Assembly (NCBI GenBank): GCA_964622455.1 | Contig: CAZUQP010000024.1 | Span: 1 to 42,373, forward strand | Reading direction: 5' to 3' | Length of the DNA stretch: 42,373 nt | Source of the DNA: CAZUQP01 sp964622455 | Lineage (GTDB): Bacteria > Pseudomonadota > Gammaproteobacteria > DSM-16500 | Shown: positions 24,817 to 33,100 of the stretch, one piece after another | How positions within the stretch are numbered: position 1 is the stretch's first letter | How the letters are laid out: each line of letters opens with the position of its first letter | Translations under genes and position numbers: made by a program | Notes under the pieces: generated by a model | What the model saw: the letters and a program-made list of their open reading frames with translations, nothing else | The model's database searches: none | What the model was told of the DNA's origin: nothing

Positions 24817-27112
24817 GCATAGGTCCTTTTGCATATTTTTTTCTAAGTAATTTTGCAGCATTGACCATCGTCTGCAAAGCACCTTCCACTTCCGGCCAAT
24901 TACGTGTTTTTAAACCGCAATCCGGATTTACCCATAAACGTGCGACAGGAATATATTGCAATGCTTTTTCCAAGCGCGCGATTACTTCCTCTAAACTTGG
25001 AATTCTTGGCGAATGAATATCATAGACACCAGGACCTATTTCATTTGGATAAGCAAAATTTTCGAAGGCTTCCAACAATTCCATATGAGAACGCGAACTT
25101 TCGATGGTGATGACATCGGCATCCAGTGCCGCAATCGCATCCACCACATCATTAAATTCGGAATAACACATATGAGTGTGAATTTGAATGTGATCGGAAA
25201 CACCGCTCGATGCCATTCGAAATGACAAGACTGCCCAGTCTAAATAATGCTGCCAATCTTTTTTCTTCAAAGGCAATGCTTCTCGGAATGCAGGTTCATC
25301 AATCTGAATAATTTTAATGCCTGCTTTTTCAAGGTCATTCACTTCATCACGCAATGCCAGAGCAATTTGTAATGCCGTGTCAGCCCATGATTGATCATCC
25401 CGCACAAACGACCACGCTAATATTGTAACAGGCCCTGTCAACATGCCTTTCACATAACGATTTGTTAAAGATTGTGCGTAACGAATCCATTCTACAGTCA
25501 TTGCATGTGGTCTTTTCACATCGCCGTAAATAATCGGCGGTTTCACACAGCGAGACCCATAACTTTGTACCCAGCCATTTTTAGTGAATGCAAATCCATT
25601 TAATAATTCACCAAAATATTCCACCATGTCATTACGTTCAGCTTCGCCATGCACTAGCACATCAAGGCCCAATGATTCTTGTTTTTGAATCACATACGCA
25701 ATTTGCTCTTTAATTTTTTGGGTGTAAGTCTCATGATCTATTTTTTTCGATTTAAAATCTTGGCGAATTTTTCTAATTTCTTGCGTTTGCGGGAATGAAC
25801 CGATCGTTGTCGTAGAAAGATAAGGTAATTTTAATAACTCACGCTGTTTCACCGCACGCTTAGCATAGGGATTTTTACGTTGCGAAAATTCCTCATCCAC
25901 TTTTTTAACGCGCTCGTCCACTTCTTTATCATGAATTCTGGCTGAATGCGCACGTGATGAGATGACTTCTTTATTTTTTGCAAGAGATGCGGCAATCGAT
26001 TCTTCCCCTTGATTCAACCCATTAGCTAATAAAACAATTTCATGCACTTTTTGTTTAGCAAAGGAAAGCCAATTTTTTATTTCCTGATCTAATTCAGTTT
26101 CTTCATCTAAATCGACCGGCACATGCAATAATGAGCAACTGCTTCCCACCCATAACCGTTCGCCTAATTCTTTTTTAGCATCTTGCAACAAAGCCAGTGC
26201 TTTCGATAAATCAGCCGCCCAAATATTTCTGCCATTAATCACGCCTAAAGAAATAATTTTATCGTTAGGCAGAACCGAAATCACTTCTTTCCATTGTTCT
26301 TGATCAGAACAAAGATCAATATGCAACCCTTGCACAGGCAATTGACGAATAAAATGCAAATTATCTTTGACAGAACCAAAATAGGTGGAAAGTAAGGAAC
26401 GCACTTCTTGAAAATTAAGTTGGTTATAAGCTGTCACAAAAGCATTTTGCCATTCTTCAGGTAAATCCAACACTAAAATAGGCTCATCCACTTGAACCCA
26501 AGCAATATTTCTTTTTTTAAATTCAGAAAATATTTGATTATAAATAGGTAAGAGATTATTTAATAAACTTAATGGATTAAATTCAGGATTTTTATTTTTA
26601 CCTAGCCATAAAAATGATAACGGCCCCAGTATGACCGGTTTTACCTTGTGACCCAATTTTTGCGCTTCATCAATGGTCTTAAATAAAGTATCCGTTGCTA
26701 ATTGAAATGTTTGGTTTTCACTAAATTCAGGAACAATATAATGATAATTAGTATTAAACCATTTAGTCATTTCTGAAGCAGCGGTTTCTTTGGTATTAGG
26801 TGCCTGACCGCGTGCCATACAAAAAATAGTATCTAAATCGACGGTTTTATTGAGCGCGCCAAATCGTTCTGGAACAACGCCTAACATGGCGCTGGTATCT
26901 AATACATGATCGTACCAAGAAAAATCACCCACTGTGACAAAACTAAGTCCTGCCTCTGCCTCAATTTTCCAATGAGTTTCACGAATGTCTCGGCCTGTTT
27001 TTTCAAGATCTGCTTTCGATAGTTCGCCGCGCCAATAAGCTTCGACAGCTTTTTTTAATTCGCGATGGGCGCCAATACGGGGAAAACCCAAAATATGTGA
27101 TACGGTATTCAT
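24794..27112 (-). CDS. metE: Cobalamin-independent methionine synthase
   Basis: Transfers the methyl group of 5-methyl-THF (polyglutamate) to homocysteine. Two TIM barrels are evident: the N-terminal one from ILGFPRIGAHRELKKAVEAYW, and the catalytic one from STTTIGSFPQTQEIRKIR. Zinc ligands are visible in HTHMCYSEF (His and Cys), ITIESSRS (Glu) and NPDCGLKTR (Cys); DEPA(F)RE binds homocysteine. Length is 772 residues with the start at ATG 27112, 8 bases after AAGGAT; the frame upstream begins with TTG. The leader of about 155 bases carries a SAM-II-type riboswitch and a terminator, so expression should fall when SAM is abundant. Confidence 0.98.
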   Translation of the reverse strand: MNTVSHILGFPRIGAHRELKKAVEAYWRGELSKADLEKTGRDIRETHWKIEAEAGLSFVTVGDFSWYDHVLDTSAMLGVVPERFGALNKTVDLDTIFCMARGQAPNTKETAASEMTKWFNTNYHYIVPEFSENQTFQLATDTLFKTIDEAQKLGHKVKPVILGPLSFLWLGKNKNPEFNPLSLLNNLLPIYNQIFSEFKKRNIAWVQVDEPILVLDLPEEWQNAFVTAYNQLNFQEVRSLLSTYFGSVKDNLHFIRQLPVQGLHIDLCSDQEQWKEVISVLPNDKIISLGVINGRNIWAADLSKALALLQDAKKELGERLWVGSSCSLLHVPVDLDEETELDQEIKNWLSFAKQKVHEIVLLANGLNQGEESIAASLAKNKEVISSRAHSARIHDKEVDERVKKVDEEFSQRKNPYAKRAVKQRELLKLPYLSTTTIGSFPQTQEIRKIRQDFKSKKIDHETYTQKIKEQIAYVIQKQESLGLDVLVHGEAERNDMVEYFGELLNGFAFTKNGWVQSYGSRCVKPPIIYGDVKRPHAMTVEWIRYAQSLTNRYVKGMLTGPVTILAWSFVRDDQSWADTALQIALALRDEVNDLEKAGIKIIQIDEPAFREALPLKKKDWQHYLDWAVLSFRMASSGVSDHIQIHTHMCYSEFNDVVDAIAALDADVITIESSRSHMELLEAFENFAYPNEIGPGVYDIHSPRIPSLEEVIARLEKALQYIPVARLWVNPDCGLKTRNWPEVEGALQTMVNAAKLLRKKYAKGPMHEVLSEH

Positions 27113-27165
27113 GATCAATCATCCTTATCTTTAAAATTTAAAACGTTTCAACTAAAAAAGGGGCG

Positions 27166-27203
27166 AAAAAAAACCACCGTACTTAAAGCAAAGCGGTGGT
27201 TTT
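27166..27203 (-). terminator. Intrinsic terminator in the metE leader
   Basis: On the minus strand AAAACCACCG (27203-27194) pairs perfectly with CGGTGGTTTT (27179-27170), a 10-bp stem with a 14-base loop, and the T-run extends to 27166. It lies 6 bases downstream of the riboswitch core and 53 bases before the metE start, so it is placed to work as the expression platform. Confidence 0.88.
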
Positions 27204-27208
27204 ACTAA

Positions 27209-27262
27209 CGCTTTAGCCATATTTATAAAGCGCCTGCAAGCTGTAGCTCAAATCAGCGCTAG
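27209..27262 (-). promoter_or_regulatory. SAM-II-type riboswitch aptamer upstream of metE-metF-queA
   Basis: Read on the minus strand, this segment carries the conserved blocks of the SAM-II aptamer in order and at the right spacing: GCGCTGATTT, TTGCA, GCGC, ATAAAT and GCTAAA. Stem P1 is AGCGC (27260-27256) with GCGCT (27233-27229), exact. A pseudoknot pairing is available between GCTT (27241-27238) and AAGC (27213-27210). SAM-II binds S-adenosylmethionine and turns off methionine and SAM synthesis genes. The related SAM-V class shares this core and cannot be excluded. The segment begins just after the predicted transcription start and ends 6 bases before an intrinsic terminator. The match was made by eye against the known aptamer, without a covariance-model search. 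Confidence 0.87.
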
Positions 27263-27274
27263 TACTACTGTGTT

Positions 27275-27303
27275 AACATAGCTAAAAATTTTATAAGATA
27301 CAA
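27275..27303 (-). promoter_or_regulatory. Candidate promoter of metE-metF-queA
   Basis: TTGTAT (27303-27298) and TATGTT (27280-27275) are separated by exactly 17 bases on the minus strand. Transcription would start near 27268, a few bases before the riboswitch core, which fits an aptamer at the very 5' end of the message. The hexamers keep 3 and 4 of 6 consensus bases. Confidence 0.5.
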
Positions 27304-27408
27304 GTGATTTTTTTATTTTGTAACTGTATGATATTTCAGATACTTATTGCAGCAGGAATAGGGATTACTCTAGGGTCTATTGAGAACTGAAATAAAAGGA
27401 GAGTGTAA

Positions 27409-28293
27409 ATGAAGCAATCGACAGATGGTATAAAAATAAATAACAATTTTTTGGCAAGAAAATTTGTAACATTATTACAAATACTCCGGCAGAATGGATT
27501 TGCCGGAGCCAAGCAAGCTTTGCTGAAAAATTATTATTTTTGTATTCAGATGTTGCGTCTCAATAAAATAGCACGCCATGTCAAATCACATTTATCCCAA
27601 ACAACTCTCTCATTTGAGCGTGGAAAAACATTGGCAGAAGGGATCTATTACATTATAGGAAGCGCAGTTGAAGGAGATGTTGCTGAATTTGGAACGATGC
27701 ATGCTAATACCGCCGTAGCTTTAGCTGCCTCTCTTGGGCACATTAGTGAACGTATGGAAGGCAGTGAATTAGCCCACGGATTTACAAATAAGAGAAAATT
27801 ATGGTTATTTGATAGTTTTGAAGGCTTTCCAGAAGCAAGTCTTGATGTGGATAAATCCGCTCCGCATGTTAGTTCGGGTCTTTGGGGAAAAGGTAAAGCA
27901 TATGGATATTCACCACAAATTCTGCAAAAATTAGTTTCGAAATATTTGCAAGAAGAACAAATAATGATTAAAAAAGGATGGTATAAAAATACAGTTCCCG
28001 CCATATCAAATGAAATAAAATTTGCCTTAATTCACATTGATTGCGATTTATATGAATCCACCATGGATGTATTGGATCATTTATTCAAACAAAACATGAT
28101 TTCGAAAGGGGCAATGATATGCTTTGATGATTGGTATTGCAATGCTTCAGACCCCTCAATGGGAGAACAAAAAGCATGGCATGATTTGACAGAAAAATAT
28201 CAAATTAATTTTAGTGACGTGGGATCTTATGGCACAGCATGCCATCGTTTTATAGTAAATCATTATCAAGGGGTTCCGTCCCATCAGGAATGA
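27409..28293 (+). CDS. TylF/MycF-family SAM-dependent O-methyltransferase
   Basis: Matches the macrocin O-methyltransferase family (TylF), which methylates sugar hydroxyls with SAM and Mg2+. Key parts are the SAM-binding EGDVAEFGT (about 88-96), KLWLFDSFEGFPE (130-142), the metal-binding FALIHIDCDLYEST (Asp211, Asp213) and MICFDDW (Asp240, Asp241). An N-terminal helical extension of about 60 residues is basic and may bind membrane. AAAGGAGAG gives a strong ribosome binding site before ATG 27409. In bacteria such genes often modify surface or natural-product sugars; the acceptor here is unknown. aroE follows after only 3 bases. Confidence 0.9.
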   Translation: MKQSTDGIKINNNFLARKFVTLLQILRQNGFAGAKQALLKNYYFCIQMLRLNKIARHVKSHLSQTTLSFERGKTLAEGIYYIIGSAVEGDVAEFGTMHANTAVALAASLGHISERMEGSELAHGFTNKRKLWLFDSFEGFPEASLDVDKSAPHVSSGLWGKGKAYGYSPQILQKLVSKYLQEEQIMIKKGWYKNTVPAISNEIKFALIHIDCDLYESTMDVLDHLFKQNMISKGAMICFDDWYCNASDPSMGEQKAWHDLTEKYQINFSDVGSYGTACHRFIVNHYQGVPSHQE

Positions 28294-28296
28294 AAA

Positions 28297-29151
28297 ATGC
28301 ATTACAAACTTTGCCTCATGGGAAGCCTGATAGATCATAGTAAATCCCCATGGATTCACGACCAATTTGCTAAACAATTAAAACTAGATGTGAGTTACAT
28401 TAAAGTGAAGCCAGATGTTGATAAATTCTTAATAGCCGTTGAAGAATTTAGAAAGGACAAAGGATATGGTTTTAATGTGACCTTACCTTTTAAACAAGAG
28501 GCTTTTAAGTTGATGACAGAGGTGTCGCCAAGAGCGGCCATTGCAAAATCAGTGAATACGGTTCTATTTCGTCCCGAAAGAGCGCTTTACGGCGACAACA
28601 CAGATGGCATTGGTTTAGTAAACGATATCACACAAAATCTGAACTATCCTTTATCTAAAAAAACAATATTAATTATTGGCGCGGGCGGAGCTGTCAGAGG
28701 CGTATTGCATCCACTCTTATCTCAATTTCCAGCCAAAATAATTATCGTTAATAGAACCTTTGCCCATGCGCAACAACTTGTAACAGAATTCAAATCGTAT
28801 GACAATGTCGTTGCCTCCCATTTCGATGATTTGAAAAACGTGAAGGTAGATGTTGTGCTTGATGGAACAGGATTTAATTCGCCATTACCCGTACCAGAAT
28901 CCTTATCTCTCTCAGAAAACAGTCTTTGTTACGATCTTAAATATAGCGACAACCCAACCTCATTCATGAAATGGGCGAAAACAAAAGCGAGCAACATCAT
29001 TGTTGATGGATTAGGCATGCTAGTGGCGCAAGCAGCAGAAGCTTTTTCTCTATGGACAGGCCAAAGGCCAAATACCCAATCTGTTATAAAGCTAGCAAAA
29101 GAAACTTTTTATAACCCATCAGCAGCTCATAAAACCGTAGAATGCAAGTGA
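28297..29151 (+). CDS. aroE: Shikimate dehydrogenase
   Basis: NADP-dependent reduction of 3-dehydroshikimate in aromatic amino acid synthesis. Substrate site motifs are DHSKSPWIHDQF and FNVTLPFK with the catalytic lysine, then SVNTVLF and GDNTDGIGL with the catalytic aspartate. The nucleotide-binding domain has IIGAGGAVRG and IVNRT. DGLGMLVAQAAEAFSLWTGQRP closes the active site. Length is 284 residues. The last dozen codons (SAAHKTVECK) overlap, on the other strand, an open frame containing an HTH-motif remnant, so the tail may have been altered by a rearrangement. It starts 3 bases after the TylF-type gene and probably shares its transcript. Confidence 0.93.
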   Translation: MHYKLCLMGSLIDHSKSPWIHDQFAKQLKLDVSYIKVKPDVDKFLIAVEEFRKDKGYGFNVTLPFKQEAFKLMTEVSPRAAIAKSVNTVLFRPERALYGDNTDGIGLVNDITQNLNYPLSKKTILIIGAGGAVRGVLHPLLSQFPAKIIIVNRTFAHAQQLVTEFKSYDNVVASHFDDLKNVKVDVVLDGTGFNSPLPVPESLSLSENSLCYDLKYSDNPTSFMKWAKTKASNIIVDGLGMLVAQAAEAFSLWTGQRPNTQSVIKLAKETFYNPSAAHKTVECK

Positions 29152-29289
29152 AGGTATGCGAATATCAGTTCCACTTTCTAATCTTGCAATCATGGGCTGT
29201 GCTATTCCAGCCTTACTAGCTAACTCTGCTTGCGTTAAATGAGCAGCATTCTGGAGAAAAAAGAAAGGTGTCAACGCGTATTGCCGGTG
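29119..29289 (-). pseudogene. Remnant of an XRE-type helix-turn-helix gene
   Basis: An open stretch of 57 codons on the minus strand encodes HLTQAELASKAGIAQPMIARLESGTDIRIPSL, a good match to the HTH of HipB/XRE-type regulators and antitoxins. It has no ATG start upstream of the motif and ends abruptly in FYGFMSC, where it overlaps the aroE tail antisense. An in-frame stop lies at 29292-29290. It looks like the middle of a broken antitoxin-like gene. Confidence 0.65.
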
Positions 29290-29322
29290 TTAAAAATGGT
29301 GAATTTGATTTCTAAACACGTT

Positions 29323-29358
29323 GGGGTGAAATAATTTCGCCCCATTTATTTTAATTTT
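29323..29358 (+). terminator. Intrinsic terminator
   Basis: GGGGTGAAA (29323-29331) pairs with TTTCGCCCC (29335-29343), nine base pairs including one G-T, with a TAA loop and a T-rich tail. It follows a short open tail that seems to be the end of a deleted gene, and it could now end the TylF-aroE transcript. Confidence 0.75.
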
Positions 29359-29386
29359 CCTGTGGATACAATGCTAATTTTCCGCA

Positions 29387-29421
29387 ATAAAACAATATGG
29401 TGAACCGTAAAATTGTTTTAT
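29387..29421. repeat. 10-bp inverted repeat
   Basis: ATAAAACAAT (29387-29396) and ATTGTTTTAT (29412-29421) form a perfect inverted repeat with a 15-base spacer. There is no clear gene context; it lies about 150 bases before higB. Confidence 0.5.
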
Positions 29422-29527
29422 GAGATACCTGACACTAGCTGTTCACATTAATCTTTATGGATACCACCCCTTTGAAGAATCACAACGAATCGGATTGATA
29501 TGGATAATCTTGCGGGATCAATAAATA

Positions 29528-29559
29528 TAACGTATTGCGATATATAACGTAATGCGTTA
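29528..29559. promoter_or_regulatory. Candidate HigA operator upstream of higBA
   Basis: Two near-identical 12-base direct repeats, TAACGTATTGCG (29528-29539) and TAACGTAATGCG (29545-29556), are 17 bases apart. The second is part of the palindrome TAACG-TAATG-CGTTA (29545-29559). Such sites ahead of a toxin-antitoxin pair are typical of autorepression by the antitoxin. Possible -10 and -35 sequences overlap the repeats. Confidence 0.6.
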
Positions 29560-29574
29560 TATTTGGAGTTGCAT

Positions 29575-29856
29575 ATGATTATTAATTTCAAAAGTAAGGA
29601 AACAAGAAAGATCTGGGAAGGCGAGGTGTCTCTTCGTCTTCCCAGGGATATTCAGAATATAGCCAGGCGTAAACTCAGAATGTTAAATAACGCTCGTCAA
29701 TTAAACGACTTGCGTATCCCACCCAATAATAGGCTTGAAGCCTTAAAAGGTGACCGAGCTGGTGAGCATAGCATAAGAATTAATGATCAATGGCGGATTT
29801 GTTTTAGGTGGATAGATGGTAATGCAGTGGATGCCATTATTGAAGATTATCATTAA
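29575..29856 (+). CDS. higB: HigB-type toxin (RelE superfamily)
   Basis: 93-residue RelE-fold toxin of the HigB/plasmid maintenance killer group, which cuts mRNA on the ribosome. The family shows IARRKLRMLNNARQLNDLRIPPNNRLEAL and the C-terminal HSIRINDQWRICFRW...DAIIEDYH, with the basic and aromatic residues of the active surface. ATG 29575 is chosen as start, 6 bases after TTGGAG; the frame also has a TTG four codons earlier. The toxin gene comes first and the antitoxin second, as is usual for higBA. Confidence 0.93.
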   Translation: MIINFKSKETRKIWEGEVSLRLPRDIQNIARRKLRMLNNARQLNDLRIPPNNRLEALKGDRAGEHSIRINDQWRICFRWIDGNAVDAIIEDYH

Positions 29857-29870
29857 AGAGGTATACGACA

Positions 29871-30173
29871 ATGTCTAAAGCAAAACTTAAAAATATTCAT
29901 CCGGGAGAAATTCTTTTTGAAGAATTCCTGATTCCAATGAGTATTAGTCAAAATAAATTGGCCCGTGATATCGATGTTCCGCCACGACGCATCAATGAAA
30001 TTGTGCACGGTGAACGTGCAATAACGGCTGATACGGATTTAAGACTTGCTCGTGTCTTTGGTACAAGTGAGGGGTTCTGGCTTGGTTTGCAAGCGGACTA
30101 TGATCTGGAAGAAAGACGAAAACAAATAAATCAAAAACTAAAACGAATCAAGCCAATTCATCACGCTGCTTGA
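29871..30173 (+). CDS. higA: HigA-type antitoxin
   Basis: 100-residue XRE-family antitoxin of the HigA/VapI group. HPGEILFEEFLIPMSISQNKLARDIDVPPRRINEIVHGERAITADTDLRLARVFGTSEGFWLGLQ is the standard HTH and dimer core. It neutralises HigB and should repress the higBA promoter. AGAGG lies upstream of the ATG, 14 bases after the higB stop. It is convergent with the RND permease gene. Confidence 0.95.
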   Translation: MSKAKLKNIHPGEILFEEFLIPMSISQNKLARDIDVPPRRINEIVHGERAITADTDLRLARVFGTSEGFWLGLQADYDLEERRKQINQKLKRIKPIHHAA

Positions 30174-30180
30174 GAATAAA

Positions 30181-33100
30181 TTAACTTACTTCACCTTCAT
30201 GCGATTTTTTAGAAAGATCATCAGCAATCAACAAATACATCGATGGCACAACAAATAATGTAAACAATGTACCAATGGAAATACCTGTCGCAATCACAAG
30301 CCCAATGTTAAAACGGCTAACGGCACCCGCACCCGCTGCTAAAATCAACGGAATGACACCTAACACCATTGCAGCAGTCGTCATCAAAATAGGACGCAAA
30401 CGAATGCGTGCTGCCATCTCGACCGCTTCTCGTTTCATTTTTCCCGTCAATTGTAAATCATTAGCAAATTGAACAATCAGAATACCGTGCTTACTAATAA
30501 GACCAATCAAGGTAACCAATCCCACTTCGGAATAAATATTTAAACTGGCTTGACCTACACCTAAACTCACAAAAATCATTGCGCCGCAAATTGACATCGG
30601 CACACTGATCAATACAATCAATGGATCACGAAAACTTTCGAATAATGCAGCAAGTGAAAGAAAAATAATAATTAATGCAAAAAAGAAAGTGAGCACCAAA
30701 GCACTCCCCTCTTGAATAAATTGTCGCGATTGCGCTGCATAATCAATACTATAACCTTCTGGCAATACTTGTTTAGCAAGCGTACGAAACATTTCAAGGG
30801 CCGCGCCCATCGTCACACCAGGAAAAGCAACGGCTGAAATGGTCGATGAATTTAATTGTTGAAAATGGTTCAATGATTCAGGAACAATGACATCTTTTAA
30901 TTTTGCAACTGTTGACAATGGGACAGAAGCGCCCGTTGCTGTTTTAATGTAATAATTAGGGACTTGATTAGCATTCAAACGTTCCGTACGTATAGTTTGC
31001 GGAATCACTTGGTAAGGCTGTCCGCCGTAATTAAAATAATTAATATAGCCTTCACTTAGAGCAGAACCTAATACGTTCCCAATGTCTTGCATATTTAAAC
31101 CTAATTCAGATGCTTTATCTCGATCTAGTAAAATAGTTGTTTGTTTTTGATCAATCTTAAGATCTGGATCAAGATAAGCAAATATACCCGCTTCATGCGC
31201 CTTAGCTAATAACGTTTGAATCACTGTATTTAAACGATAAAAATCTTCTGTAGTCGTCACTACAAATTGAATCGGTAAGCCGCTGCCGCCACCCGGTAGA
31301 GATGGCAGCTGAAACGCTGCGACCTTCGCGCCCGCAACGTCATTTAACTGTTTTTGTATTTCCGGTTGTAACTGATTAGACGTACGATTACGTTCATCCC
31401 ACGGCTTTAACACCATACCAACGATACTCGAATTTAACCCATTTGCACCATCAATTTGGAAAATATGATCAGTTTCAGGATATTTTTTGAAAATATTATA
31501 CACTTGATTAGAATAAAGCTGCGTCTGTGCAAGTGAAGAATTCGCAGGCGCTGTCACTTCTGCAATGATAATGCCTTGATCTTCTTGCGGCGCTAATTCT
31601 GATTTAGAAGTAGTAAATAAAAAATAATTACTTAATAAAATAATGACAGCAAACACAATAACCACCGGTAAAAAATTCAAGGAATGATGTAACGCTTTTT
31701 CGTACGTACGTTCTAATCTTTGAAATAAACGATCGAGTTTTTTCACTAAATTTTCTTTGGTATTGTGATTGAATTTTAAAAATTTTGCGCACATCATGGG
31801 AGACAACGTCAACGCAATCACCGCAGAAATAGTCACAGCACCCGCTAAAGTGAAAGCAAATTCTGTAAATAAAGCACCAGTTAATCCACCCATAAACCCA
31901 ATAGGTGCATAGACTGCAATTAAAACAATCGTGATCGCAATAATGGGATTTGCCAACTCTCGCGCACCCAAAATAGCAGCTTCAAACGCGCCCTTTCCTT
32001 CTTCCATATGCCGCTGCACATTTTCAACAATAATAATCGCATCATCAACCACTAGTCCTATGGCTAATACTAAGGCAAGCAAAGTTAACAAATTAATCGA
32101 ATATCCTAAGAGCAGCATTACAAAAAATGTGCCTATGACCGAAAGCGGGATCGCAATCATCGGAATGACAACAGAACGGATGGAGCCTAAAAAGAGAAAA
32201 ATCACAACAGTCACAATGATAAATGCCTCAAGCAGAGACTTAACCACTTCTTTAATCGAACTATTCACGTAAGCACTCGCATCATACACAATGCTTGCTT
32301 TCAAACCTTCGGGTAATTGTTCCTGAATCGATGGAAATATTTTTTTAATGCTATCAATCACTGTCAATAAATTAGCGGCAGGCGCCACCTCAATACCAAT
32401 GTAAACTGCTGCTTTACCGTCGAAACTCACTGCTGCATCATAATTTTGTGCGCCTAACGATACATTCGCCACATCACGTAAGCGAATAATGGCGCCATTT
32501 TGCGATTTTAATACCATATTTTGAAATTGTTCAACGGTAGTTAATTCCGTCTTAGCCGTTAAATTGACAATCACCATGTTGCCATCCGTGCGGCCTACGG
32601 CTGAAATAAAATCATTATTGGCAAGTGCCTGCGCCACATCAGCCGGTGTAATACCGTAGCCTGCCATTTTGGCAGGATCAAGCCATGCGCGCATGGCAAA
32701 TGTTCGGTTCCCTAAAATTTGCGCAAGCTGCACGCCATTCACTGCTTGTAATTTAGGTTGGACAACACGAATTAAATAATCCGTAATTTTATTATTAGGC
32801 AATACATCGCTATAAAATCCAATGTACATTGAATCAATGGTTTCACCCACTGCAACAGTAATCACCGGCAATTGCGAATTTTTTGGTAACTGATTTAGTA
32901 CGGCATTCACTTGCGCAGTGATCGCAGACAATGCTTTCAGAGGATCATAATCTAATAACAAATTCACTGAGATGGTACTGGTACCTGCGGTACTACTCGA
33001 TGTCATGTAATCAATACCACTCGCCTGCGCAATAGAACTTTCAAGCGGTGTGGTAATAAAACCTGCGACGACATCAGGATCAGCACCGGTATAAGTTGTC

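Larger units (their letters stand above)
29152..29574. other. Decayed intergenic region between aroE and higB
   Basis: No intact gene is seen in these 423 bases. They hold most of the HTH remnant; a plus-strand open tail of 15 codons ending in VKNGEFDF and a TAA at 29313-29315, which looks like the end of a lost gene; an intrinsic terminator at 29323; a 10-bp inverted repeat at 29387-29421; and the higBA operator region. Confidence 0.6.

Noticed and set aside
27194..27217. A classical antiterminator pairing TAAAGCG with the terminator
   Set aside because: The pairing partner CGCTTTG overlaps the terminator arm by only two bases, so it would not prevent the terminator from forming.
27113..27310. 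T-box leader or SAM-I riboswitch before metE
   Set aside because: No T-box NTGG/AGGGTGGNACCGCG-type motifs and no SAM-I four-way junction; the conserved blocks fit SAM-II instead.
31931..32272. Plus-strand open frame of 113 codons inside the RND permease gene
   Set aside because: Antisense to conserved membrane segments; composition is that of a reverse-complemented membrane protein.
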